Source: a bacterium (GTDB lineage Bacteria > Bacteroidota > Bacteroidia > Cytophagales > Cyclobacteriaceae). Taken from it: 43,308 nucleotides of DNA. A program made the position numbers and the translations under genes. Location of the stretch: contig JANSWY010000036.1 in assembly GCA_024743255.1 (NCBI GenBank), forward strand, positions 1-43,308. The letters are read 5' to 3'. The notes beneath the pieces are model-generated. The model ran no database searches. It worked only from the letters and a program-made list of their open reading frames with translations, and was not told the DNA's origin. Below, piece by piece: positions 14,064 to 21,907 of the stretch (the first letter of the stretch is position 1; each line of letters starts with the position of its first letter).

Positions 14064-16412
14064 TTAAAATTCTACTCGGTAGGTCAATAATGGAATTAAA
14101 CCCAATTGATCCTTTCTTTCTATTTGTCCTGTGAAGTTATCAAAATATCTGAAAGCGTAATTCGCATTATTTGAGGCATTCTGGATATCTAAGGACAGTG
14201 TCCTGGTGTAGTTTTCTTTCTCCACCGTCCATGAAGCTCTGAAGTCGATTCGAAAGAAATCTGGTGCCGTAAAGTTAAATGGCTGGGTATAATCATACGT
14301 TTCGGCAGAATTGCTTTCACTAAGACCATCATTTATCTCATTCTCATTAAATCCTCCTTGATACAATACTCGCGCATTTAAATTAAGTGTTCGTTTCTTA
14401 CCCTTTTTGGAGGCTCTTTCAAACTCTCTACCGAAGGTCGCATTGGCATTATACTGGCCATTCCATCTGGAATCATATTTTTGTCCGTTCCCAGCAGCAT
14501 ATGAAGAATTGTAATAGCTTCCCCCTATCAGATAGTACCATGCTTTTTCCAGCCTCTTCTCTACGCTTGCTTGCAAACCGTAAGTCGAAGCTGTTCCTTC
14601 AGCCGTCAGCAAATATGCTGGAATGTCTCCATCAGAATTAAAAATGGAGAATATTGGTACTTCCAGAGAAGCAGGTGATTGATTCTGGACTGCAATAGGA
14701 ATATTTTCAAACTCATTAAAGAATAACTCTGCATCAAGTGTTAATCCTTTACTAAATCTGGTATAAACAAAAGAGTAGTTTCTGGAATACATTAAAGGTA
14801 AGTCTTCATTGGGGTTGTCGTTGTTTTGTAAAAAACCGAATTGGACATCAGTTGTATTTGTTTGACCAAAAACAGCTCCGGATATTGAAAGTCGATTATT
14901 ATCATTGATCCAGTAAAGTGCAGAAATTCGAGGTAATATTTTAAAATCGCCAGATAGATCATGATACATTAATCTTGCTCCAAAATCGAAATCCCAGGAA
15001 TCTCCTATCAGTTGATGATAATTCATATACGGCTGGATTAACCATTGGCGTTGATCCACATTTCTTCTGATTACATTACCAAATCCAACACGGAGACTAT
15101 CAGCTGTAAACAACGAAGCTTTTGTCATCACATAGGAGAAACCAAATGACAAATCTGAGTTGGCACCAGTCTTGGAAGACAACATTAAGTTTCCTGAAAG
15201 CTTGTCTATATTTTGTGAGTTTTCATTTACTACTTCCAGAACTGGAAACTCCAGTGAATCCAGGAATTGATCTCTACTCGCGTGATTAAGTGAGTAGATC
15301 AATGTTTTTGAGAAGTTCAGGTCTGAGCCTATTCTGGTATTATACTTAGTACCTATGGCTGCCATTGTCCCATCGTATTTGATATTATAGAAGTCTTTTT
15401 CTTCTTCTATTTCATCCTGGTCTGTTGGTCTTTGGAAGTCATTGGAACTAAGTCCTCCCATTCCAAACAATTGTAAGTCTCCTTTCTTAGTAGGAATATT
15501 CAAATTGAATGCCAGGTCCTGAAACTTGATTTCCTCACCACCAAAATCCACACCCATTGCAGCGAGAAGCCCTGTAAAAGAATACCTGTAATTCACTAAA
15601 TACGAACCCTTTCCTGATGAAAATGGTCCCTCTGTTGAAAAATCAAATCCTATCAAACTAGCTTGTGCAGTATATTCCCTTTTCTGGTTATTGCCAGTCC
15701 TAAGGTTCATATCGAAAATACCTCCCAGTGCATTGCCATATTGCGTACCGTAGGTTTGGTAGAGAAAGTTTGAAGTAGAAAGCATCTGGGCACTTAGAAT
15801 ATTAACTCCTCCCCCATTTTGAGTTGGTTGATCAGAAAATGTACCTGCATTTGTAGTATGGTTTGGGTTTGCTATTTCAACCCCTTCAAGATACCATTGA
15901 TTCCAACTTGGGGATACACCACGAACGGAAACATTGTTATTTTGATCATTTGTACCACTTACTGCTGGTAATGATTGAACCAATCTTGCAGGATCGTAAA
16001 ATGTGGCAGCATATCTTTTGGTTTGTTCTATTGTAATTTCCCTGGAACCAATCTCAGTTATCGGTGTTTTGGATCTGATTACAATTTCATCAAGAGATTT
16101 TGGTGAATAGTTCAATGCTATATGGAGGACTGTTTGCTTTGAAGCTACCACCAACACTTCATTCAGTTTTGTAGTTTCATATCCAAGAAACGATACTTCC
16201 ACTTGATATCTACCAGTTGGCACATCCAGTGAATACTCACCATTTTGATCTGACACAGTTCCGATACCAGCATCACCTACCTGAATGGCCGCACCAATCA
16301 GTGGTTCTCCGGTTACTTTGTCTGTAATTGTTCCTCGAATAGTCTGATTAAAATCTTGTGCAAAAGAACAATGCACCAATAGAAATGCCCACAGGCCAAC
16401 CCAAATCTTCAT
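14064..16412 (-). CDS. TonB-dependent outer-membrane receptor
   Basis: A 782-residue outer-membrane active transporter or channel. Signal peptide at 1-18 (ending SFAQ); a carboxypeptidase-regulatory-like beta-sandwich at ~23-105 (TIRGTITDKVTGEPLIGAAIQV ... GRYQVEVSFLGYET), the usual N-terminal extension of Bacteroidota receptors; a TonB-box-like stretch (DEIVIRS) near 110; a plug at ~125-250 (LVQSLPAVSGTNDQNNNVSVRG); then a 22-strand-type barrel ending in an aromatic-rich terminus (LTYRVEF). No SusD partner is adjacent, so glycan import via a SusCD pair is unlikely. No cobalamin riboswitch or Fur-like site was seen upstream. Substrate unknown. A possible -7 box lies ~105 bases upstream. Confidence 0.92.
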   Translation of the reverse strand: MKIWVGLWAFLLVHCSFAQDFNQTIRGTITDKVTGEPLIGAAIQVGDAGIGTVSDQNGEYSLDVPTGRYQVEVSFLGYETTKLNEVLVVASKQTVLHIALNYSPKSLDEIVIRSKTPITEIGSREITIEQTKRYAATFYDPARLVQSLPAVSGTNDQNNNVSVRGVSPSWNQWYLEGVEIANPNHTTNAGTFSDQPTQNGGGVNILSAQMLSTSNFLYQTYGTQYGNALGGIFDMNLRTGNNQKREYTAQASLIGFDFSTEGPFSSGKGSYLVNYRYSFTGLLAAMGVDFGGEEIKFQDLAFNLNIPTKKGDLQLFGMGGLSSNDFQRPTDQDEIEEEKDFYNIKYDGTMAAIGTKYNTRIGSDLNFSKTLIYSLNHASRDQFLDSLEFPVLEVVNENSQNIDKLSGNLMLSSKTGANSDLSFGFSYVMTKASLFTADSLRVGFGNVIRRNVDQRQWLIQPYMNYHQLIGDSWDFDFGARLMYHDLSGDFKILPRISALYWINDNNRLSISGAVFGQTNTTDVQFGFLQNNDNPNEDLPLMYSRNYSFVYTRFSKGLTLDAELFFNEFENIPIAVQNQSPASLEVPIFSIFNSDGDIPAYLLTAEGTASTYGLQASVEKRLEKAWYYLIGGSYYNSSYAAGNGQKYDSRWNGQYNANATFGREFERASKKGKKRTLNLNARVLYQGGFNENEINDGLSESNSAETYDYTQPFNFTAPDFFRIDFRASWTVEKENYTRTLSLDIQNASNNANYAFRYFDNFTGQIERKDQLGLIPLLTYRVEF

Positions 16413-16722
16413 TCCAATACTTTTGATACAATTATAAGCATGAGAAGTTGTTATTTCAGGATTGATGACAATTTATTACTTCTTTCATTTTTGGGTGTTA
16501 AAAATCCAGAATCACAAAATTATCATACCGTTAACTAAGATAAATCCAACATTGACGTACTATTATCTCAATTTCACACAAGAAAATTAGTCAAACCGTT
16601 ATTTTTAATTATTTTTTAATCGCGGCACAGTATGTGTTTCTGACGGGAATGAATCACCTATGAAACAGTTATGTACTATGCTTTGGAAAAAAGTAATGTT
16701 TCACACAAAAAAAATTAACACA
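16413..16722. other. 310-base divergent intergenic region
   Basis: This region separates the TonB receptor (minus) from the small lipoprotein (plus). It is very AT-rich. The only motif I can support is a minus-strand TAATTTTG (16522-16515), a match to TAnnTTTG that could serve the receptor gene with a ~100-base leader. No riboswitch core, palindromic operator, tRNA or convincing small ORF was found. An upstream in-frame ATG for the lipoprotein (16660) adds a non-signal-like stretch and is probably unused. Confidence 0.4.
16515..16522 (-). promoter_or_regulatory. possible -7 box for TonB receptor gene
   Basis: TAATTTTG on the minus strand fits TAnnTTTG. No good -33 element at 19-21 bases, so support is weak. 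Confidence 0.35.
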
Positions 16723-16875
16723 ATGAAAAAGTTATTTTATGTATTCGCAATTGTTTTTATGGTTTCACTAGTGCCTGCATGCTCATTTGAGCAAGATATT
16801 GATGATTTGACTGTGGAGTTGCCGGAGAGTGAGAATACAGATCACGAGGAAGAAGAGAGAGGTACACCTAACTAG
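16723..16875 (+). CDS. small acidic lipoprotein, 50 aa
   Basis: Starting at the ATG at 16723, the product has a compact lipoprotein signal: MKKLFYVFAIVFMVSLVPAC, with Lys-Lys, a hydrophobic core, and the lipobox LVPAC (Cys20). The mature peptide is only ~31 residues, very acidic (DIDDLTVELPESENTDHEEEER) and without a fold I recognise. The frame extends upstream to 16660, but that would bury the signal peptide, so the shorter start is preferred. A strong intrinsic terminator follows within 30 bases, supporting a real, separately transcribed gene. Function unknown; such peptides are often surface or envelope accessory factors. Confidence 0.65.
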   Translation: MKKLFYVFAIVFMVSLVPACSFEQDIDDLTVELPESENTDHEEEERGTPN

Positions 16876-16904
16876 AATAAGGCTAATCAGTTATATGAAA
16901 TAAT

Positions 16905-16935
16905 AAGGTAAACTTGCGGAGTTTACCTTTTTCTT
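16905..16935 (+). terminator. intrinsic terminator after the small lipoprotein gene
   Basis: A perfect 10-bp stem AAGGTAAACT (16905-16914) / AGTTTACCTT (16920-16929), loop TGCGG, continues into TTTTTCTTC. This is a strong rho-independent terminator. Confidence 0.85.
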
Positions 16936-16977
16936 CATTAATTTTATGTATCCTGAATTGCGCTAACCAACTATGTG

Positions 16978-18234
16978 ATGTACAAATTATTGATTTTAAC
17001 TTTTCTAGGTCTATTTGATGGGAATCGGCAATCATCAGTAGATCAAATGCATGAAGAGTGTTATAGTCTATTCTCTACAAATATTGACAGTGCCAGAATT
17101 GTTGCATCTAATGCTTTAGAGATATCATCAGATACAGATTATGGATGGGGTAAAGCACAAAGCTTATTTATAATTGCTTATTGCGACGATTTAAATGATA
17201 AATTAAATCAAGCTGTACCAGCATACCTAAAAGCGTTGGATATGTTTTCTGAATTCGAAAGGGAGAAAGCGAGAAGTAATCAATCCAAAATATATTTAAA
17301 TCTAGGACGAATATTTAGGATTCATTATAAGTATGATGATGCAATAAATTTCTATAAAAGAGGCTTAGAAATTGCTACAGACCTTGACAATAAGAAATTA
17401 AGAATGGATCATTTACATAATATGTCAATTGCTTACAGACATAAAGGTGATCTTGTCAAAGCTGCTGAAATACAATTTGAAAAATTGTCCATACACGATC
17501 AAAACGACGTAATTGCTGATGTTAAATCTTACAACCAACTAGGATTGATACATAAAGATTTAGGTGATTACGAAGAATCACGAAACTATTTTGAGCACAT
17601 TGTTGAATTGCAAAGGGATAAGAAAAACTCAAAATATAGAGCTAGAGCCTATCACAATATTGCGACCTGCTTTAAGCTGGAAGGTAATACTAAATTGGCA
17701 CAGGAGATGTTTGAAAGGTCTTTGAATGAAATGATCCCTCTAAATAGGAAAAAAGATATTTTCATTACCTATTTAGATCTTACCGAATTATTCTTGCTTC
17801 AACAGAATTATGATCAAGCAAAGAAATATGGAACTCTGGCATTAGACTTGGACGAGGATGTTTTGATGAACGTTGAGAATAATAAATTAAATCACTATTT
17901 ATCTCAGATTTATTTCGCCAAAAACCAACCAGGAAAAGCTAAATTATACTTCGATCGATATGTCACTCAGATGGAGTCTCTGTACGATCAACAAAAAGAA
18001 CTTGCCTCTCAAGGAGATCAATACAAAATTGAGTTAATTACCTCCACCTACTTTGCAAAAATTCAGGAACAGGAAAAAATCAACTACTACATGGTAGGTG
18101 TGGCTGGCTTAGTGGCCTTTTTCATACTATTCCTAATCTACAATAGATACAGAAAAGTGGCAGCTGCCAAAATGTTACGAGAGCACTTCAGCAGCATTTC
18201 ATTTAATATTTCTAATACCTCTTCTTCTAAATAA
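16978..18234 (+). CDS. TPR-repeat protein with C-terminal membrane anchor
   Basis: After a short hydrophobic leader (MYKLLILTFLGLFDG), residues ~35-340 are a run of tetratricopeptide repeats, seen in phrases such as IYLNLGRIFRIHYKYDDAIN, QLGLIHKDLGDYEESRNYF and AYHNIATCFKLEGNTKLAQ. One transmembrane helix (YYMVGVAGLVAFFILFLIY, ~370-388) follows, then a basic tail of only ~30 residues. This is the sensory half of the common Bacteroidota TPR-TM-kinase or TPR-TM-HTH regulators, but with no output domain; the stop is clean and I see no kinase fragment downstream. The ATG at 16978 is preferred to the GTG one codon earlier. Its end overlaps the convergent sugar operon by eight bases. Partner unknown. 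Confidence 0.8.
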   Translation: MYKLLILTFLGLFDGNRQSSVDQMHEECYSLFSTNIDSARIVASNALEISSDTDYGWGKAQSLFIIAYCDDLNDKLNQAVPAYLKALDMFSEFEREKARSNQSKIYLNLGRIFRIHYKYDDAINFYKRGLEIATDLDNKKLRMDHLHNMSIAYRHKGDLVKAAEIQFEKLSIHDQNDVIADVKSYNQLGLIHKDLGDYEESRNYFEHIVELQRDKKNSKYRARAYHNIATCFKLEGNTKLAQEMFERSLNEMIPLNRKKDIFITYLDLTELFLLQQNYDQAKKYGTLALDLDEDVLMNVENNKLNHYLSQIYFAKNQPGKAKLYFDRYVTQMESLYDQQKELASQGDQYKIELITSTYFAKIQEQEKINYYMVGVAGLVAFFILFLIYNRYRKVAAAKMLREHFSSISFNISNTSSSK

Positions 18235-19129
18235 GGTTTTCTGAAACGTAACCAAACGATTTAGTGATACTTTGGATTGGGTCATCACTTTGATCCTGCT
18301 CAACAAAGAAGTGTTTCATACCTGCCAACTCTTCGTTATCAAAGGCAGATTTAAAGTTAACTGAACCATTTCCAACTTCGGTAAAGTCTCCATTGGTATC
18401 CATATCCTTTACATGCCATAGAGGAACTCTGTTAGCGTACTTTCCAAAGAATTCTACATGATCCAGGTTGACTTTATTGATCCAATAAAGGTCCAACTCC
18501 ATTTGTAATATATCAGGATCAGTATTGTCAAGTATGTGATACATTGGAATGGTCCCTTCTACATCCCAAAATTCAAAATCATGATTATGATAGCAGAACT
18601 GAATACCAGCTGTTTTACATTTTTCGCCCGCGACGTTCAACATGTCTACTAATCTCTTATAATCATCCAGAGATCTTTCATCCTCATGAAGCCAACCAAG
18701 GGCAGCATGGGTCTGTCCCATAGTAGCCATATCTTCTACTGCCTGATCAAAGTCTTTAGAGAGAGTTCCGCCTTGTTCGGTAAGAACTCTACCGGTACGG
18801 TAATGGGCACTGATTGCTTTCAGTCCATTATCATCAAGTATTTTACGGAATTCAGCGGGAGTCCTTTTGTAGTATTGTCCATCCGCATATCCAGCAATCT
18901 CAACTTCTTTGTAACCGATTTCTGCTATTTTCGCCAAAGTCCCTTCGAGATCCTGATCCATTTGATCTCTCACGGTGTACAATTGCACACCAATGTTTCT
19001 TTTTGTTTTTTCCACTGTGGTATTGAGTGAAGATGATTCCTCTTTTTTCGGCGAAGAGCAGTAAGGTAATAAAATACTCCCTGCAGCCAAAGCAGTGGTT
19101 TGTTTAATAAAGGTCCTTCGGTTTTTCAT
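18227..19129 (-). CDS. sugar phosphate isomerase/epimerase-like TIM barrel, exported
   Basis: A xylose-isomerase-like TIM barrel of 300 residues, probably acting on a (keto)sugar outside the cytoplasm. The N terminus has a twin-arginine-like leader (KNRRTFIKQTTALAAGSILL) ending in a lipobox-like LLPYC (Cys24), so Tat export and lipidation are likely. Barrel landmarks: IGVQLYTVRDQM, EIAGYADGQYY, CYHNHDFEF, MELDLYWINK, WHVKDMD and a final FVEQDQ, which provide the expected Glu/Asp/His/Glu metal ligands. It is the last gene of the sugar-oxidation operon, 12 bases after the cytochrome-linked dehydrogenase. Isomerisation or 3-keto-sugar processing is inferred from context; the exact reaction is not known. 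Confidence 0.87.
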   Translation of the reverse strand: MKNRRTFIKQTTALAAGSILLPYCSSPKKEESSSLNTTVEKTKRNIGVQLYTVRDQMDQDLEGTLAKIAEIGYKEVEIAGYADGQYYKRTPAEFRKILDDNGLKAISAHYRTGRVLTEQGGTLSKDFDQAVEDMATMGQTHAALGWLHEDERSLDDYKRLVDMLNVAGEKCKTAGIQFCYHNHDFEFWDVEGTIPMYHILDNTDPDILQMELDLYWINKVNLDHVEFFGKYANRVPLWHVKDMDTNGDFTEVGNGSVNFKSAFDNEELAGMKHFFVEQDQSDDPIQSITKSFGYVSENLI

Positions 19130-19141
19130 TCTTAAAATTGA

Positions 19142-21811
19142 TTAATAGTTCAATCGTCCTGGTTCTTTTTGCTTACTGAAATAGATCCAATCCAGGCTGT
19201 AAAGTTCTTGTTTAGGATCATCTGGATATTGATAGACGAAGTAAAGGTCATGTTTACCAGTCTCATCCAATTTCATAACTGGTGTGCTTTGCTCAAAACT
19301 GACTGACCCAGCCAATTTACCATTAACACCATCCAATCTTAACTCCATTGTTCCGGATGCTCTTCTAGTCTCATTGATTAGGAATAAAAAAGTTAGTGAT
19401 TTTATATCTGTCAAATCAACGTCAGAGAATTTTACATATGAGTCGTGATAAACATTGTAGATATGTTTCTGATTGCCTCTCATATCGTAAATCTTTGTAT
19501 TTCTTTGGTCATCAAAGTCCTCAGCTTGCAAATATGGGTTTCTTAAAATCACTCTATCCACGTCTTCTATTGCGGCCATTCCATTCGCTCCTTTATCCTC
19601 ATAAGAGGCGTTAAATACATATACACCTTCTTTTGTCATAGGCGAACCATTAAACTGGTATTGATCTACCAGTTCAAACGTTTCGATCTCCTTTTGATCA
19701 GCTACTGAAAGTATGTATTTAATCATTTCTTCTGCATCTTCCTTTGGAAGCGAAGGGTGTGCTGCCATGGCCTGTTCTCCCCAATTGCCCGCACCTCCAT
19801 TGATTACTTTATTGCTAAGCATTTCAATATTGGCTTCAGTACTCTTGTAGCGTAATGCAACATCAGTATAACTTGGCCCTATAGACTTTTCATTCAGCTT
19901 ATGACATGATTGACAATCACTTTCACTTATCAAACTCAATCCTTTTGACACTACCTGATGTCCAGTAGTCTGAGCAGCTTGTGTAAGATCTAATCCTTCA
20001 GAAATATATTCAATCTTAAATGATACATCTTCTTCATTGATACCATTGCCGACAATTCCGTCTTCCTCATCTTTTACCACTACTGTGTAATCCAATTTAT
20101 CACCTGGCCAATAGAAAGTTGAGTTGCCAGTCAATTCCACTTTCACATCTGGTTTGGCATTCCCTACTGCCACTTTAAACTGCTGTGAAATCTTGTTTCC
20201 GGCCACATCCATTACAGTGATTTTCGGGTAATAAATTCCTGGTCTTTCGAAGGTGTATGATACATTTGGTTCAGATAGTCTGTTGTTATTGATTTCCCAG
20301 AGATAAGTAAGATTGTCATTATCATAATCGAATGTGCCTTCAGTGTCAAATTTAACTTCCAGTGGGGCGCTACCTGCAACAGTGCTGGCATTTGCTTTTA
20401 GAGTTGGTTTTCTATTTCCACCATTGTAATCAATTCTTACGATCGCAGCGTCATTGTTTTTGGTGAACCAACCAGTCCCGTACTCCAAAATGTACAATGC
20501 ACCCTCAGGTCCCATTTCCATGTCAATCATATAATTGAATTGTGTTTTGGGCATGAAAGGTTCCAAGCCAACTAATGAGCCATCATCGGTCAATGTAACC
20601 GTAAAAATCCATCCTCTTATCCAATCATAGATAAACAGCTTACCGTTAAATTCAGGTGGGAATGACCCTAGCTCTCTCTCTACCAAATCACTGTAATAGA
20701 CAGGTCCTGCCATTGCGTTTCTTCCTCCCTTGCCCAGCATTGGAAATTCTTCAGATTCGGCATATGGGTACCAGATTAATGCAGGTTGAGCTGGAGGTAA
20801 TGTATCCAGACCAGTATTGTTAGGTGAATTATTGATAGGAAACTTTGGATCAAATGCCTCAAAGCTCCTTCCTGAAGCAAAATCGTATTCAATGTAAGCT
20901 TTGTTATTCCCTACAAAATAGGGCCAACCATAGAATCCCGCTTCCTTAGCCACATTTATTTCATCATGACCTCTTGGCCCCCGGTTGTCTTTATCATTTG
21001 GTGCATCCGGACCAACTTCTCCCCAGAACAACCAATTTCTTTTCTGGTCAATTGAAATTCTATAAGGGTTACGATTTCCCATTACATAAATCTCTGGACG
21101 TGCATTTGAAGTTCCTACAGGAAATAAATTCCCTTCCGGAATTGAATAGGAGCCGTCTGCTTCAGGCTTAATTCTTAAAATCTTACCTCTTAAATCATTG
21201 GTGTTTCCAGAAGATTTTTGAGCATCCCACGGGCTTCTTCCTCTCCCCTCGTCTGCCGGGGAAAAACCATCTGAACCAAAAGGGTTGGTATCATCACCAG
21301 TGGATAGGTACATCAAGCCATCTGGTCCAAATTGAATAGATCCTCCAGTGTGGCAACACTCCTGTCTCTGTGTTTTCACTTCCAACATCACAATCTCCGA
21401 ACCCAGATCGATCTTACCTGCTTTAAAGGTGAATCTCGAAAGATTTTGCTTTTCCTCTGGCCCTTCCGGAGAATAGTACAGATATAACCATTTGTTGTAT
21501 TGGAAATTAGGATCCAAAGCAATTCCCATTAAGCCATCTTCTTGTTCAGTGTAAACATCAATGTGAGCAATAATCTCAAGTCCTGTTTTTTCAGGATCAT
21601 ATAATTTGATATCCCCTTTTCTTTCAACTACGATAATTCTTTTGTCTGGAAGAATGACGAACTCTGTGGGTTCATTAAGATCGTAGGATAAGATCACTTT
21701 TGTATACCGATTTTCTTCAGTTCGGTCAATTTCCTTGGTTACTTGCTCCTGTGACGAGCATGCAGCTAAAACCACCCCGAATGTGGCTACTATTCCAAAG
21801 AATCTAATCAT
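19142..21811 (-). CDS. soluble-glucose-dehydrogenase-like/cytochrome c lipoprotein
   Basis: An 889-residue multidomain lipoprotein (VVLAAC, Cys18). Residues ~40-465 are a GSDH/PQQ-type sugar dehydrogenase beta-propeller (VILPDKRIIVVERKGDIKLY, ECCHTGGSIQFGPDGLMYLSTGDD, LRGKILRIKPEADGSY, IYVMGNRNPYRISID). Residues ~468-550 are a PKD domain, ~555-615 a second Ig-like linker, ~625-705 a class I cytochrome c (heme Cys633-Gln-Ser-Cys636-His637, probable Met682 ligand), and ~755-885 a CBM6-like carbohydrate-binding module. Electrons from sugar oxidation can thus pass directly to heme. It shares a closely similar cytochrome module with the next gene upstream. Whether the cofactor is PQQ is inferred from the family; no PQQ synthesis genes are here. 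Confidence 0.9.
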   Translation of the reverse strand: MIRFFGIVATFGVVLAACSSQEQVTKEIDRTEENRYTKVILSYDLNEPTEFVILPDKRIIVVERKGDIKLYDPEKTGLEIIAHIDVYTEQEDGLMGIALDPNFQYNKWLYLYYSPEGPEEKQNLSRFTFKAGKIDLGSEIVMLEVKTQRQECCHTGGSIQFGPDGLMYLSTGDDTNPFGSDGFSPADEGRGRSPWDAQKSSGNTNDLRGKILRIKPEADGSYSIPEGNLFPVGTSNARPEIYVMGNRNPYRISIDQKRNWLFWGEVGPDAPNDKDNRGPRGHDEINVAKEAGFYGWPYFVGNNKAYIEYDFASGRSFEAFDPKFPINNSPNNTGLDTLPPAQPALIWYPYAESEEFPMLGKGGRNAMAGPVYYSDLVERELGSFPPEFNGKLFIYDWIRGWIFTVTLTDDGSLVGLEPFMPKTQFNYMIDMEMGPEGALYILEYGTGWFTKNNDAAIVRIDYNGGNRKPTLKANASTVAGSAPLEVKFDTEGTFDYDNDNLTYLWEINNNRLSEPNVSYTFERPGIYYPKITVMDVAGNKISQQFKVAVGNAKPDVKVELTGNSTFYWPGDKLDYTVVVKDEEDGIVGNGINEEDVSFKIEYISEGLDLTQAAQTTGHQVVSKGLSLISESDCQSCHKLNEKSIGPSYTDVALRYKSTEANIEMLSNKVINGGAGNWGEQAMAAHPSLPKEDAEEMIKYILSVADQKEIETFELVDQYQFNGSPMTKEGVYVFNASYEDKGANGMAAIEDVDRVILRNPYLQAEDFDDQRNTKIYDMRGNQKHIYNVYHDSYVKFSDVDLTDIKSLTFLFLINETRRASGTMELRLDGVNGKLAGSVSFEQSTPVMKLDETGKHDLYFVYQYPDDPKQELYSLDWIYFSKQKEPGRLNY

Positions 21812-21853
21812 AGTTGTTAATGTTATTGCAGTTTTTAACGATCGAAATTTATG

Positions 21854-21895
21854 GCGATTTGAACGGCTTAAAGAAAGAGCAACCGTTCAAATCGC
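21854..21895. repeat. perfect 13-bp inverted repeat between two operon genes
   Basis: GCGATTTGAACGG (21854-21866) and its exact complement CCGTTCAAATCGC (21883-21895) flank a 16-base loop, within the 96-base gap between the two large lipoprotein genes. On the transcribed (minus) strand no U-tract follows, so it is more likely an mRNA-stabilising or processing hairpin than a terminator. Confidence 0.8.
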
Positions 21896-21907
21896 AATGG
21901 GAAATGT

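Noticed and set aside
14064-16412. SusC/SusD polysaccharide utilisation locus
   Set aside because: The TonB receptor has no SusD partner and no glycoside hydrolase beside it; the neighbour is a TMEM220-like protein.
16413-16722. Cobalamin riboswitch before the TonB receptor
   Set aside because: No B12-box-like core (GCCACTG) or nearby paired structure on the minus strand.
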